Shown: one piece after another, positions 27,236-35,682 of the stretch
Layout of the letters: each line of letters starts with the position of its first letter
Numbering within the stretch: the stretch's first letter is position 1
Origin: Dehalococcoidia bacterium
Lineage (GTDB): Bacteria; Chloroflexota; Dehalococcoidia; Lucifugimonadales; Lucifugimonadaceae
DNA length: 45,544 nucleotides
Assembly: GCA_029936155.1 (NCBI GenBank)
Contig: JAPYUK010000004.1
Location: 5,541-51,084 of the forward strand
Direction: 5' to 3'
Notes under the pieces: generated by a model
What the model was told of the DNA's origin: nothing
Database searches by the model: none
What the model saw: only the letters and a program-made list of their open reading frames with translations
Position numbers and translations under genes: made by a program

Positions 27236-27814
27236 TTAAACCGCGATGGTAATCTTGCCCTCAGGCGTCGACTCCCACAGCTTGAAGAATGGAATGCCCC
27301 TACGCTCGACCTCGGCGTCTCCGCCCTGGTGACGGTCGAGAATTGCCATCACCAACACCACCTCGCACCCGAACGCCTCAACGGCATCGATAGCAGGGAA
27401 CAACGATCCGCCAGTAGAAATAGTGTCGTCGAAGGCCGCCACTTTCATGCCCGGATGAAGATTGCCTTCGATCTGCTTGCCAGCTCCGTGTTCTTTCTGC
27501 TCAGGTCGAACGAAGAATCCGGTTCGCTTTTTACCTGCCAAATGCGATTGCAACGCCAGTGCCCCAACTATCGGAACCGCAGCAACAGTCGGGCCACCAA
27601 ACGCCTCGGCACCTGCCTCATCGAGAGCAATGCTGAACGCCTGTGAAATCAAGTCAGCGCCTTCAGGATCGGTCGAAAGCATCCGACCATCGAAGTAGTA
27701 AGTACTCTTCTGCCCCGACGACAGCGTGAAGTCGCCAAACCGGAGCGAATCAAGCTCCATAGCCCGGTCATATAAGCGCGTCGCTATTGCGTTGAGATCA
27801 GATCCGTTGGTCAT
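27236..27814 (-). CDS. pyrE: Orotate phosphoribosyltransferase
   Basis: 192-residue type I phosphoribosyltransferase that makes orotidine 5'-monophosphate from orotate and PRPP in pyrimidine synthesis. FGDFTLSSGQKSTYYFDGR is the N-terminal substrate motif. GGPTVAAVPIVGAL and FFVRPEQKEHG (flexible-loop Lys) follow. The PRPP loop reads VAAFDDTISTGGSL. Length is normal. AAGGA lies six bases before the ATG at 27814. It is the third gene of a minus-strand run obgE, nadD, pyrE, separated from nadD by 116 bases that include a partial nadD duplication. Confidence 0.93.
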   Translation of the reverse strand: MTNGSDLNAIATRLYDRAMELDSLRFGDFTLSSGQKSTYYFDGRMLSTDPEGADLISQAFSIALDEAGAEAFGGPTVAAVPIVGALALQSHLAGKKRTGFFVRPEQKEHGAGKQIEGNLHPGMKVAAFDDTISTGGSLFPAIDAVEAFGCEVVLVMAILDRHQGGDAEVERRGIPFFKLWESTPEGKITIAV

Positions 27815-27849
27815 GTGTGTTCCTTATTAGCGATATTAACCGTACGATT

Positions 27850-27924
27850 CACTGCACTCAGCAACCGATTCAGCCACCATGTGGCCTATCGGTTGCCCTT
27901 CCTCAAGAAAACCCCGCACGCGGG
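27850..27924 (-). repeat. Partial tandem duplication of the nadD 3' end
   Basis: On the minus strand this stretch begins CCCGCGTGCGGGG and matches nadD at 27954-28028 without gaps, 27 of the first 30 bases identical. Its open reading (RVRGFLEEGQPIGHMVAESV) parallels the NadD C-terminus (RVRGFVEEGRSVEDLVAIEV). It is in another frame relative to the nadD stop. It is a remnant with no start codon of its own. Confidence 0.65.
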
Positions 27925-27930
27925 CCCTAT

Positions 27931-28542
27931 CTATAGGTACAAACCGTGCGTTCCAATGTAATCAGCGACCTCTATAGCCACCAGGTCTTCAACTGATCGT
28001 CCTTCCTCAACAAACCCCCGCACGCGGGTTCCTGAGACGTTGATCATCGGGCCTTCAAGATACTCTGCCCCGCTAGCCGGATGTGACAGGTCGAATGAAT
28101 CGACGTCGAAGGCCTGTCCCGGCCTGCCGACCGCAACTATCTTCGCCAGCGAAGCAATCTCGCCAGCATCTCGCCAGCGATCCATCGACACCGCCGAATC
28201 CGCCCCCACCACTAAAAACAACTCGATCAAGTCACCAAGTTGCCGCTGAATATCGGTGAGCGTATCGACCGTATAGGTCGAACCCTTACGAACGATATCC
28301 ACATCAGAAGCAGCGAATCCGAGATGGTTTTCCACAGCAAGTTCGACCATGTTGAAACGATCGCTAGCCGAGGCTACTGGCGGATTTTCACGAAGCCACT
28401 GGTCAGAGGTAACTACAAATAGCACCTCATCAAGCCCCAGCGTATCTCGAACAGCGGTAGAAACGGCAAGATGGCCGTTGTGGATCGGATCGAACGTGCC
28501 GCCAAACACGCCCACTCGTTTGGTAATGCGTGAGGTAGCCAT
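27931..28542 (-). CDS. nadD: Nicotinate-nucleotide adenylyltransferase
   Basis: 203-residue adenylyltransferase that forms nicotinate adenine dinucleotide from NaMN and ATP in NAD synthesis. The nucleotidyltransferase motif GVFGGTFDPIHNGHL contains the HxGH. DEVLFVVTSDQWLR and LFLVVGADSA follow at normal positions. The C-terminal ISSTxIR-type motif appears as NVSGTRVRG. The start ATG at 28542 overlaps the obgE stop as TAATG, implying translational coupling. A diverged copy of its last 25 codons lies just downstream. Confidence 0.93.
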   Translation of the reverse strand: MATSRITKRVGVFGGTFDPIHNGHLAVSTAVRDTLGLDEVLFVVTSDQWLRENPPVASASDRFNMVELAVENHLGFAASDVDIVRKGSTYTVDTLTDIQRQLGDLIELFLVVGADSAVSMDRWRDAGEIASLAKIVAVGRPGQAFDVDSFDLSHPASGAEYLEGPMINVSGTRVRGFVEEGRSVEDLVAIEVADYIGTHGLYL

Positions 28543-29831
28543 TATTCCCAATCGAACTCCCAGTCGCCAACAAGCACTGTGTCCCCGACATCGGCACCGG
28601 CATTTTTAAGCGCCTTCGTCACCTTCAGTTGCTCAAGCCGACGATGATATTGGACACGGGCTTCCCAGGTTTCGAGGTTGCTTCCTCGGGCGAGTCGAAC
28701 TGCCTTCTGGTGGACGATACGAAATACACCCTTGCCTTCGCGAACAACAACTTCGGTTGATTTTCGAATGTTGGGTCGCAACACCGGAATCTCTTGGGCA
28801 GGGACTTCAGGAACTGGCTCACCCTGATCGTAGGTCGACCGTAGAAGATGGAACATAGACGTTTTCAGATCGTCAAGCCCGTCATGCGTGGCGGCGGAAA
28901 CGAAGTGCGTCTCAGAGTGCAGCCCACCTACATCGTCGAGCGAATCTTTGATCTCGTCGATCAAAACCGAAACTTCGTCCAGATCCAATTTGTTGATTGC
29001 GAGAATCTGCGGCTTTTTCGAAAGCTCGAGATCGAACTGCGTAATCTCATCGTTAATCGCCTTGATTCGACCCGGCACATCGTCCTCGCTGCCATCGACA
29101 ACGTGAACCAACACTCGGGTCCGCTGAACATGCTTCAAAAACTCGTCGCCCAGACCAATCCCTGTGTGCGCACCCTCGATCAGCCCTGGAATATCGACCG
29201 CAACAAATGCCTGAGGACCGTGCTCTACAACTCCAAGTACCGGCTCAAGTGTCGTGAACGGATAGTTGGCCACCTTAGGTCTGGCTGCGCTAATGGCAGT
29301 CAAAATACTCGACTTACCAGCGTTCGGCATTCCGATCAATCCAACATCAGCAAGCAGCTTCAGATTCAACCTGACTCGACGTATTTCGCCTTCACCACCA
29401 GCTTCAGCCAACAATGGCTCCTGGTGAGTTGACGACACAAAGTGAGCGTTGCCCCAACCACCACGACCGCCCTCAGCGACAATCATCCGCTGACCAGGCG
29501 TACTCAGGTCACCAATGAGCTCTTTGTCTTCCCCATCCACCCACAACCACACTTCGGTTCCAAGTGGAACGGTAACTTCAATCGATTCAGCCTTTTGGCC
29601 ATTCCTGTGATGGCCATCACCTCTGCCACCATTTTTGGCAATAAAGTGAGGTTGCCAGTGAAACTTGGTAAGAGTGTTGATTTCAGCGTCGGCGATAAGA
29701 ACAATGTCGCCGCCGTGGCCGCCATCGCCACCGCCAGGCCCCCCACGCGGGAGAAGTGCCTCTCTTATGAAAGACACAATGCCGTGGCCACCATTACCGG
29801 CTCGGACTTCTATTACTGCGGAATCAAGCAT
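28542..29831 (-). CDS. obgE: GTPase Obg (CgtA)
   Basis: 429-residue ribosome-associated GTPase. The Gly-rich Obg fold at the N-terminus shows FIREALLPRGGPGGGDGG and GGRGDGHHRNGQKAES. The G domain has GMPNAGKSS (G1), a switch region with YPFTTLEPVLG, DIPGLIEGAHTGIGLG (G3) and NKLDLDE (G4). A C-terminal OCT domain (VVREGKGVFRIVHQKAVRLA) is present. The ATG at 29831 has no Shine-Dalgarno; TATAGA lies seven bases upstream on the coding strand, so the transcript may be leaderless. The stop overlaps the nadD start. The genes obgE-nadD probably form one transcript. Confidence 0.95.
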   Translation of the reverse strand: MLDSAVIEVRAGNGGHGIVSFIREALLPRGGPGGGDGGHGGDIVLIADAEINTLTKFHWQPHFIAKNGGRGDGHHRNGQKAESIEVTVPLGTEVWLWVDGEDKELIGDLSTPGQRMIVAEGGRGGWGNAHFVSSTHQEPLLAEAGGEGEIRRVRLNLKLLADVGLIGMPNAGKSSILTAISAARPKVANYPFTTLEPVLGVVEHGPQAFVAVDIPGLIEGAHTGIGLGDEFLKHVQRTRVLVHVVDGSEDDVPGRIKAINDEITQFDLELSKKPQILAINKLDLDEVSVLIDEIKDSLDDVGGLHSETHFVSAATHDGLDDLKTSMFHLLRSTYDQGEPVPEVPAQEIPVLRPNIRKSTEVVVREGKGVFRIVHQKAVRLARGSNLETWEARVQYHRRLEQLKVTKALKNAGADVGDTVLVGDWEFDWE

Positions 29832-29844
29832 GTGGAAATCTATA

Positions 29845-30155
29845 TCGATAAATAATTGTTATTAGTTAACGGTGATATTAGTAAGCAACGTTGGTAAGTG
29901 AACAACACCCTTAGATTGAGTATAAAGCGACTGTTGGTAAACGGTTAGAAACAGCTCAGATTCAGTGGGAATTACTGGTAAGTGTTGGCACTCATGTGGA
30001 GTGTGTAGTTTCGCTTGGTCGACAGAACAAATATGTGGAAAGTAGGACATGGATTTGCACCGGCTTGTACGGTAATTATCCGATATTTTCCACAGAAATT
30101 AACTATGAGTGCAAGAGGGATTCAACAGTCATTCCACAAGCAATTTCAGGTGTTG
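29845..30155. other. AT-rich spacer with short direct repeats and DnaA-box-like sites
   Basis: No gene is seen. [T/C]TGGTAA occurs at 29891, 29934 and 29975, about 42 bases apart (four helical turns). A relaxed DnaA-box match TTTTCCACA lies at 30086, and weaker TTCCACA-type sites at about 29831, 30034 (both reverse) and 30130. It lies near dnaA, so origin or regulatory function is possible but unproven. Confidence 0.35.
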
Positions 30156-30647
30156 CTAAGGAATTTCCATGTAGCTTGGTGGATGACCTAATTTTGTGAG
30201 CATTATTGCTACCTTGCTTCGGTGCTGAGTGCAGTGATTTATTACGTGAAGCAGCATCCCACAGGTGGTTTGTTCGTTTTGGATGCCGTCCGGAAATGGT
30301 CTGGTGTACGGTACATAAAGACGATCGTCTGACTCAAGCGAATTGATGCAGCTGGCGACTTTTTCATCGACCTCTGACTAGTAATATTGGAGGTTCTCAA
30401 GACCTGTAAAACGCTGCGGGAGCTGCTCGACGACACCGGGCGCCTGGTGAGTCTCGCTGTAGTCCCACCAGGCAAAGTGAATCTCAACCACTTCGATCAT
30501 ATGAAACAGCGTGTCTCTCATCGACGGCTGCCGTTCGACCACTATCGAAACAAACTCGTCATGAGTCAACCAACCAATCACGTTGAGCAGATGGTTGGTT
30601 ACTTCGCGTTGATAGTCGTAAAGTTGCTGTATGGCATTAAGAAACAT
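30156..30647 (-). pseudogene. DinB-family protein interrupted by an in-frame amber codon
   Basis: The first 89 codons encode the N-terminal half of a DinB-like four-helix protein (IQQLYDYQREVTNHLL, DTLFHMIEVVEIHFAWW with the first metal His). A TAG follows at 30378-30380 as codon 90. The same frame then runs 73 more codons through SEVDEKVASCINSLES to MLLHVINHCTQHRSKVAIML, a classic DinB C-terminal helix with two more His ligands, and ends at 30158-30156. Total 163 positions is the normal DinB length. So only one substitution breaks the gene; Trp (TGG to TAG) is a likely original residue. No ribosome binding site is strong. It lies 116 bases after dnaA on the same strand. Pseudogene, readthrough or an assembly error are all possible. 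Confidence 0.75.
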
Positions 30648-30763
30648 TGTTGATCTAGTCCGTCATCCCACATTGACGGTAGGAGAAAATGCGCGCAACA
30701 GGGAAACCCGAGATGGAACTAGAATGTGGGGGTCTACTTCGCAGGCCGCGCCCAACAAGCCTA

Positions 30764-32167
30764 CTAGTTCGACGAAGACACGCCAGCCCGGCGTGACCTG
30801 ATCATGATGTCTCGCACGGCAGCAAGTTGATGGCGTATCGAGTCGTCGGTCTCCATCAACTGCTCGAAGCGTTTTTGCGCGTACAACACCGTCGAGTGGT
30901 CTTTGCCACCGAGTGCCTGTCCGACTCGACCTGACGTCAGACGAGCGTCTTCTCGAAGCATGTACATCGCCATTCGGCGTGCCCCGGCAGTGGCCTTGTC
31001 ACGGCGCTTACCAACTATCCGATCGACGGCGACTCCAGTAAATTCCGAGATAGACGACAGGATTCCTTCTACCGAAGCCACGCTGTTTGGTGTCTCAGCC
31101 AGCAGGCTTTTGAGTGCTTGGTCCGCAAGTTCTGTTGTAATCGGGCTTCCGATCAGCTGCGAGTACGCAACCACTCGGTTGAGGGCTCCCTCAAGTTCAC
31201 GAACGTTCTGGTGAGCACGCTGTGCGATCTGATCAAGCACCGCTGGCTCAAGATCTGGCATCTTGCTACGAAGTATGGCGTAGCGTGACTCGTAGTCGGG
31301 TGGTTGCAGATCAACTTCCAGCCCACCGGCGAGTCGAGACTGAACTCTTTCCTGCAGCAGGCTTTTGCTCGCGGGCTCATCACCAGTGACAACAATCTGC
31401 TTGCCTGCCATGTGCAGCTCGTTAAACGTGTGGAAGAAGCCTTCCTGGGTTTGGGGCTTCGAAGTAATGAACTGAATATCGTCCACAAGAAGCACGTCTG
31501 CGCTTCGATAACGTTCACGGAATCTATTGGCCGAGCCGTCTCGGATGGCACTTATATATTCGTTTGTGAATCGTTCACTACTGACATAGAGAACTTTTAG
31601 GCCGCGTTTAAGCAGAATGTGACCGACCGCGTGCAACAGGTGTGTCTTGCCTAGCCCGACCTCAGAGTAGATATATAGAGGGTTGTAGGCGCTGCCAGGA
31701 GATTCAGCCACTTTCGTCGCTGCGGCCTGCGCAAGTCTGTTGGAAGGACCCACAATGAAGGTGTCGAAATTGAAAGAAGCCTTCAGGGGGTAAGACTTCG
31801 CATAGTCCAATTTCCCAGAACTCTGAGTCGGCTCAGAATCCGGTTTTTCTTCCGACTCGTTTACCGGCGATTCGGTGCGCTGAGTTAAGGTCGAACCCTG
31901 GACCTTGAACTCGACTCTGAGCTTCCGCTCAGCGACGCGAGAAACCGTCCTGAGAATGGTTCCCAATAAACGCTTTTCGAGCATTTCTGCTGCGAAAGGG
32001 CTAGGCGTTGAGATCGTGAGGATGTCATCCACTAAACTTACGGGTGAAGTGGGTTTTAACCACGTTTCGTAGTTTGGCCTGGGGATTTCTAGTTGGAGCT
32101 GCCCCAGTGCTGCTGACCAGATTTTCCGTGCGTTATCCGTCGCCAAACCCTCACATAATTTGGGCAC
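30764..32167 (-). CDS. dnaA: Chromosomal replication initiator protein DnaA
   Basis: 467-residue replication initiator. Domain I begins around NARKIWSAALGQLQL; domain II is a short acidic linker (NESEEKPDSEPTQSS). The AAA+ domain has YSEVGLGKTHLLHAVGH (Walker A, with SE in place of the usual GG) and DVLLVDDIQFI (Walker B). Domain IV contains RIVGKRRDKATAGARRMAM and the DnaA-box recognition motif LGGKDHSTVLYA. The start is a GTG at 32167 with AGGG six bases upstream. It is divergent from fmt across a 322-base spacer. It would bind the origin and load the helicase. Confidence 0.96.
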   Translation of the reverse strand: MPKLCEGLATDNARKIWSAALGQLQLEIPRPNYETWLKPTSPVSLVDDILTISTPSPFAAEMLEKRLLGTILRTVSRVAERKLRVEFKVQGSTLTQRTESPVNESEEKPDSEPTQSSGKLDYAKSYPLKASFNFDTFIVGPSNRLAQAAATKVAESPGSAYNPLYIYSEVGLGKTHLLHAVGHILLKRGLKVLYVSSERFTNEYISAIRDGSANRFRERYRSADVLLVDDIQFITSKPQTQEGFFHTFNELHMAGKQIVVTGDEPASKSLLQERVQSRLAGGLEVDLQPPDYESRYAILRSKMPDLEPAVLDQIAQRAHQNVRELEGALNRVVAYSQLIGSPITTELADQALKSLLAETPNSVASVEGILSSISEFTGVAVDRIVGKRRDKATAGARRMAMYMLREDARLTSGRVGQALGGKDHSTVLYAQKRFEQLMETDDSIRHQLAAVRDIMIRSRRAGVSSSN

Positions 32168-32477
32168 AAGTTGCCCTGAACCGGATACACCGATTTACAA
32201 AAAACATCGACCAATGTATGGACTACATAGACCGACGGATTCGGCAGCTGGACGTTGCCTGTGGTGGTGCCGGTCTGAGGGCAACCGTACCATGCTGTGG
32301 GTTGGGGTGTGCAACCCCTCAGTGGGTCAATTGGCTCAAATTCTGAACCAATTTCCCAGCAATATTGTGACATTGTTCACGACTCAGTTTGAACAACCAC
32401 AAAATTTAACATTTGATCCATCACCCAAGCCTTGAACGCGCAGCCGGTTTCAGCGCGCCGCACCCGCCGCGACCTTA
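32168..32477. other. Divergent dnaA/fmt intergenic region
   Basis: No gene. The stretch 32335-32420 is AT-rich. It must hold the promoters of both genes. I find no convincing cluster of DnaA boxes here. Confidence 0.45.
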
Positions 32478-32489
32478 TAAAGTGACTAC
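32478..32489 (+). promoter_or_regulatory. Putative leaderless -10 element of fmt
   Basis: TAAAGT, then GACTAC, then ATG, with an overlapping TATAAA two bases earlier. The six-base spacing matches the FGGY kinase, MOSC and ffh starts. There is no Shine-Dalgarno. Confidence 0.4.
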
Positions 32490-33449
32490 ATGAGAATTGT
32501 TTTCTTCGGATCGCCAGCCGAATCAGCCGACTCGCTTGATTCTTTGATTTCAGCTGGTCATGACATTGCTGCCGTCTACAGCCAGCCCGACCGGCGCGCT
32601 GGTAGGGGGCGCACAAATACGCCAACACCCGTGAAAACGAGCGGGCTCGGTCACGGACTGTCCGTTTTCACTCCAAAAGGCCTGCGAAACAACGATGAGG
32701 AAGTGACGCGACTGACCGAACTTCACGCGGATGTGTTTGTTGTGGTGGCATACGGCCGCATTCTTCCGCCGGAGGTTTTGCAGATTCCACCGATGGGCGT
32801 TGTGAACATCCACCCGTCGTTACTGCCCAGTTATCGAGGTCCAAGCCCGGTCGTTACCGCCATTCTCGAAGGCATCAGCGAAACAGGTGTGACGATCATG
32901 CTTCTGGACGAGGGTATGGACACAGGCCCGGTCCTCGCCCAATCGAAACCGATTAGGCTGTTGGGTACCGAAAGAGGGGCCGAGCTTCAGGGAGCTCTCT
33001 TTAAGGAAGGGGCGAAATTATTGCCTGAAGTACTCCATGGACTTCAGGCTGGATCGATTACGCCACAGCCGCAAGACCATGCGCTGGCGACTGTGACGAG
33101 TCTTCTTGAGCGTGGAGATGGAGAGATCGATTGGGCGGCATCAGCCGAACAGATCGACAGAATGGTTCGCGCCTATGACCCTTGGCCGGGAGCGTTCACG
33201 AGCTGGAACGGTAAAGGATTGAAGATTCTTGAAGTCGCTCTTGTAGGCGGTTCGCCCGTTGGTATAGAAGCCAGTTCGAGGCTCGGAGCCGCCGGGAGCG
33301 TTAGTGTTCCAGAAGGCCGTTTGGTTGTCGCAACGAGCCATGGGCTCCTCGAAATCTTACGGCTCCAACTCGAAGGACGGCAGGCGGTTACTGCAGCCGA
33401 TTTCCTGCGTGGTCAGCCTGATATTGACGGCGGAGTGCTCGGCGGCTAG
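32490..33449 (+). CDS. fmt: Methionyl-tRNA formyltransferase
   Basis: 319-residue enzyme that formylates initiator Met-tRNA using 10-formyltetrahydrofolate. It starts MRIVFFGSPAESADSLDSL; AVYSQPDRRAGRG is the tRNA-contacting loop. VVNIHPSLLPSYRGPSPV is the folate/formyl-transfer signature with Asn, His and the later Asp in LLDEGMDTGPVL. The C-terminal OB-like domain is present. Length is normal. It is convergent with the NIPSNAP-like gene with no bases between the stops. Confidence 0.95.
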   Translation: MRIVFFGSPAESADSLDSLISAGHDIAAVYSQPDRRAGRGRTNTPTPVKTSGLGHGLSVFTPKGLRNNDEEVTRLTELHADVFVVVAYGRILPPEVLQIPPMGVVNIHPSLLPSYRGPSPVVTAILEGISETGVTIMLLDEGMDTGPVLAQSKPIRLLGTERGAELQGALFKEGAKLLPEVLHGLQAGSITPQPQDHALATVTSLLERGDGEIDWAASAEQIDRMVRAYDPWPGAFTSWNGKGLKILEVALVGGSPVGIEASSRLGAAGSVSVPEGRLVVATSHGLLEILRLQLEGRQAVTAADFLRGQPDIDGGVLGG

Positions 33450-33743
33450 TTAGGCCGTTTCTATCTGAACGATATCGCGGTGGGCCAGGTGGCTTCGAAC
33501 ATGATCGACGTTTGCCACCCACCAGTCGCTGCTGTAGAACGCAGCCTCGCATTTCTCGATGTTGTCGACAGAGCCTCCGTATGATCGGATCCATATGAAC
33601 TGCGAGTGCTCTACGTTCACCCACGTGCTCTCAACGGTGATGCCGGCCTCTTCCATAATTGGAACCAGCTTCGGGAATAACTCAAGCCAGTCGTCCAGCA
33701 TTCCCTTGTTGATTGTGTAAGTGCGCAGGTGAGCGATAGCCAT
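33450..33743 (-). CDS. NIPSNAP-family protein
   Basis: 97-residue protein matching the NIPSNAP pattern: LRTYTINKGMLDDWLELF at the start, then ESTWVNVEHSQFIWIRSY and a Trp-containing SSDWWVAN segment. The fold is a ferredoxin-like dimeric alpha-beta barrel. Bacterial members are small cytoplasmic proteins of unknown function. The stop codons of this gene and fmt abut. A short spacer with two repeat families lies upstream. Confidence 0.75.
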   Translation of the reverse strand: MAIAHLRTYTINKGMLDDWLELFPKLVPIMEEAGITVESTWVNVEHSQFIWIRSYGGSVDNIEKCEAAFYSSDWWVANVDHVRSHLAHRDIVQIETA

Positions 33744-33844
33744 TGTTTAAGTGAACCTTGAAAGCTCAAATGGCTTTCCAGATAGTGAAAATCAAGACGC
33801 TGATTCTACCGCCTGAACGAGGTGAAATGGAGGGTGCGCTGCCT

Positions 33845-33878
33845 GTCATTGCGAGGAGTTCGACGACGTGGTGATCAC
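33845..33878. repeat. GTCATTGCGAGG-type intergenic repeat, copy 2
   Basis: GTCATTGCGAGGAGTTCGAC, then GACGTGGTGATCAC. It resembles the stretch at 21371 and lies upstream of the NIPSNAP-like gene. Confidence 0.45.
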
Positions 33879-33929
33879 GTTGAATTGCAAAAACTAGAGC
33901 TGGTTGGTGGTACGTTCAGTCCGCGTCAC

Positions 33930-33960
33930 CCGAGATCCTGAACTTGATTCAGGATCTCGG
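33930..33960. repeat. GTCAT/ATCCTGAA-type palindrome, copy 3
   Basis: CCGAGATCCTGAA, CTTGA, TTCAGGATCTCGG: a perfect 13-base-pair stem with a five-base loop. The core ATCCTGAACTTGATTCAGGAT is that of the repeat family. It lies 43 bases beyond the ffh stop codon and could also act as its terminator. Confidence 0.65.
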
Positions 33961-34002
33961 AAGCAAGAGCGCGCCGGCCTGCCCCAAAAAGTCGCTCGCG
34001 AC

Positions 34003-35340
34003 CTAGCCTTTGAGCATGCCCATCAAAGCGCGCTTGCCGCCAGGACCCGATAGCTTCTTCATCATCTTCTGCATCTGCTTGAACTGATTCAAAAGCTGAT
34101 TCACCTGCGCCGGTGAGGTGCCAGAGCCGTTCGCAATTCGCTTGCGGCGTGAACCGTTGATGATCGTAGGCTCCTGCCGTTCGGCCATTGTCATCGAGTG
34201 AATAATGGCCTCTACCCTCGCCATTTGGCGTTCGTCAATGTCCTTGGGGTTGAACTTCCCACGTAGCGCGCCCATTCCGGGAATCATGCCGAGCATATCG
34301 GTCATCGACCCCATGTTCTTAATAGTCTGGAACTGCTGCAGCATATCGTTGAGGTCGAACTGATTCTTGCGAATCTTCTGCTCAAGTGCCAGCGTTTGAT
34401 CGGTACCAAACTGCACTTCGGCCTTTTCGATAAGCGACTCGATGTCGCCCATACCGAGAATTCGAGAAGCGATGCGATCGGGGTGATAGACCTCGAATTG
34501 ATCAGGCTGCTCACCCACCCCGATGTATTTGATCGGAACACCCGTGGCCGAGCGCATCGAGAGCGCCGCACCTCCACGAGCATCACCGTCCATCTTGGTA
34601 AGCACCATTCCCGAAACACCGATTCGATCGTTGAACTCGCCGCCTGAACGCACGGCATCCTGACCTGTCATTGCATCGAGAACGAGCAACGTTTCTACCG
34701 GCGACGTGGCGTCGCGAATTTCTTCGAGCTCGCTCATCAGATCGTCGTCGATAGCGAGTCGACCCGCCGTGTCTAGAATCAGGTAGTGAATATTTTCTTT
34801 GGCTGCCAGCTTGACCGCTGCCTTGGCAACTTTCACCGGAGTCGAGCTAGAAGGCTCTTCTGAGTAGACAGGAATATTTAGCTGCTTGCCAAGCTGGGTC
34901 AGCTGATCAACAGCAGCAGGACGCTGCAGGTCACAGGCGGCCATCATCGTGGGGTGTTTGTCTTTACGAAGCGAAAGAGCCAATTTTGCTGCCAGGGTCG
35001 TCTTACCGGCACCCTGCAAACCCACGAGCATGATCACGCTCGGGGGCTTGTCGGCACGTGCAAGCTCAGCTGTTTCGCCACCGAGGATCTCGGCCAACTC
35101 TTCGCGAACGATCCGAATGACCGATTGGCCAGGGGTGAGCGATGCGTAGACCTTTGCGCCGTCGACACGCTCTTTGACGGTCTTGACGAATGTACGGGCC
35201 ACTTTGAAGTCGACGTCGGCTTCGAGCAGGGCGAGTCGAACTTCTCGAAGCGCCGCGCCGATGTCTTTTTCAGATAGTTTGCCGCTATTGGTTAGCTTGC
35301 CTAATACTCCGCCAAGCTTGTCGGAAAGTGACTCAAACAT
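34003..35340 (-). CDS. ffh: Signal recognition particle protein Ffh
   Basis: 445-residue SRP54-type GTPase that targets nascent membrane and secretory proteins. N domain, then G domain with VGLQGAGKTTLAAKLA (G1), ILDTAGRLAIDDDLM (G3) and LTKMDGDARGGAALS (G4/G5 region). The Met-rich M domain has MGSMTDMLGMIPGMG, and RRKRIANGSGTSPAQVNQLL is the SRP-RNA-binding helix motif. Length is normal. The ATG at 35340 has no Shine-Dalgarno but has TAAACT six bases upstream. A small single-span membrane protein gene ends 9 bases upstream on the same strand. Confidence 0.96.
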   Translation of the reverse strand: MFESLSDKLGGVLGKLTNSGKLSEKDIGAALREVRLALLEADVDFKVARTFVKTVKERVDGAKVYASLTPGQSVIRIVREELAEILGGETAELARADKPPSVIMLVGLQGAGKTTLAAKLALSLRKDKHPTMMAACDLQRPAAVDQLTQLGKQLNIPVYSEEPSSSTPVKVAKAAVKLAAKENIHYLILDTAGRLAIDDDLMSELEEIRDATSPVETLLVLDAMTGQDAVRSGGEFNDRIGVSGMVLTKMDGDARGGAALSMRSATGVPIKYIGVGEQPDQFEVYHPDRIASRILGMGDIESLIEKAEVQFGTDQTLALEQKIRKNQFDLNDMLQQFQTIKNMGSMTDMLGMIPGMGALRGKFNPKDIDERQMARVEAIIHSMTMAERQEPTIINGSRRKRIANGSGTSPAQVNQLLNQFKQMQKMMKKLSGPGGKRALMGMLKG

Positions 35341-35352
35341 AGTTCGAGTTTA
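35341..35352 (-). promoter_or_regulatory. Putative leaderless -10 element of ffh
   Basis: On the minus strand TAAACT, CGAACT, ATG. It is nearly identical to the sequence before the FGGY kinase (TAAACT, CGATCG, ATG). It lies inside the last codons of the upstream membrane-protein gene. Confidence 0.4.
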
Positions 35353-35682
35353 CATGCGAATCTCGCTGGGAACCGCCTTTTCTAGGCAATCCGAAGCGGT
35401 GTGGCGCGTGCCCCGACACCAGTTCCCGAGTTCGCTTTCCGCTGTAGCCTCAGCAGCTGCCGTTTCGGGAGCGAACAGCGTTGTAATCACTGTAGCCTCG
35501 ATATCCTGAGCGTCGCCCCGCGAAGAAGCCGACGACGCTAGGAACCAGATAATCAACATCAAAACGATGCCCAGCACTACCCAGTATGTAGGGGTAAATG
35601 CAAGCGGGCTCTGCCGATTAGGCCATCTGGTCGATCTTATCGGCTGCTTCGAGCCGTGCTTCTGTCCGCGCCTGAACGTCAT
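35350..35682 (-). CDS. Small single-span membrane protein, unknown
   Basis: 110-residue frame with a basic N-terminus (MTFRRGQKHGSKQP), one strong hydrophobic helix (VVLGIVLMLIIWFLASSA) and an acidic, Ala/Thr-rich tail containing two cysteines (NWCRGTRHTASDC). Positive charges at the N-terminus predict the tail outside. The ATG at 35682 overlaps the end of the CoA-transferase beta gene by 65 bases in another frame. A start after that gene's end would need a GTG inside the membrane helix. No family recognised. It may be co-transcribed with the CoA-transferase pair. Confidence 0.5.
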   Translation of the reverse strand: MTFRRGQKHGSKQPIRSTRWPNRQSPLAFTPTYWVVLGIVLMLIIWFLASSASSRGDAQDIEATVITTLFAPETAAAEATAESELGNWCRGTRHTASDCLEKAVPSEIRM

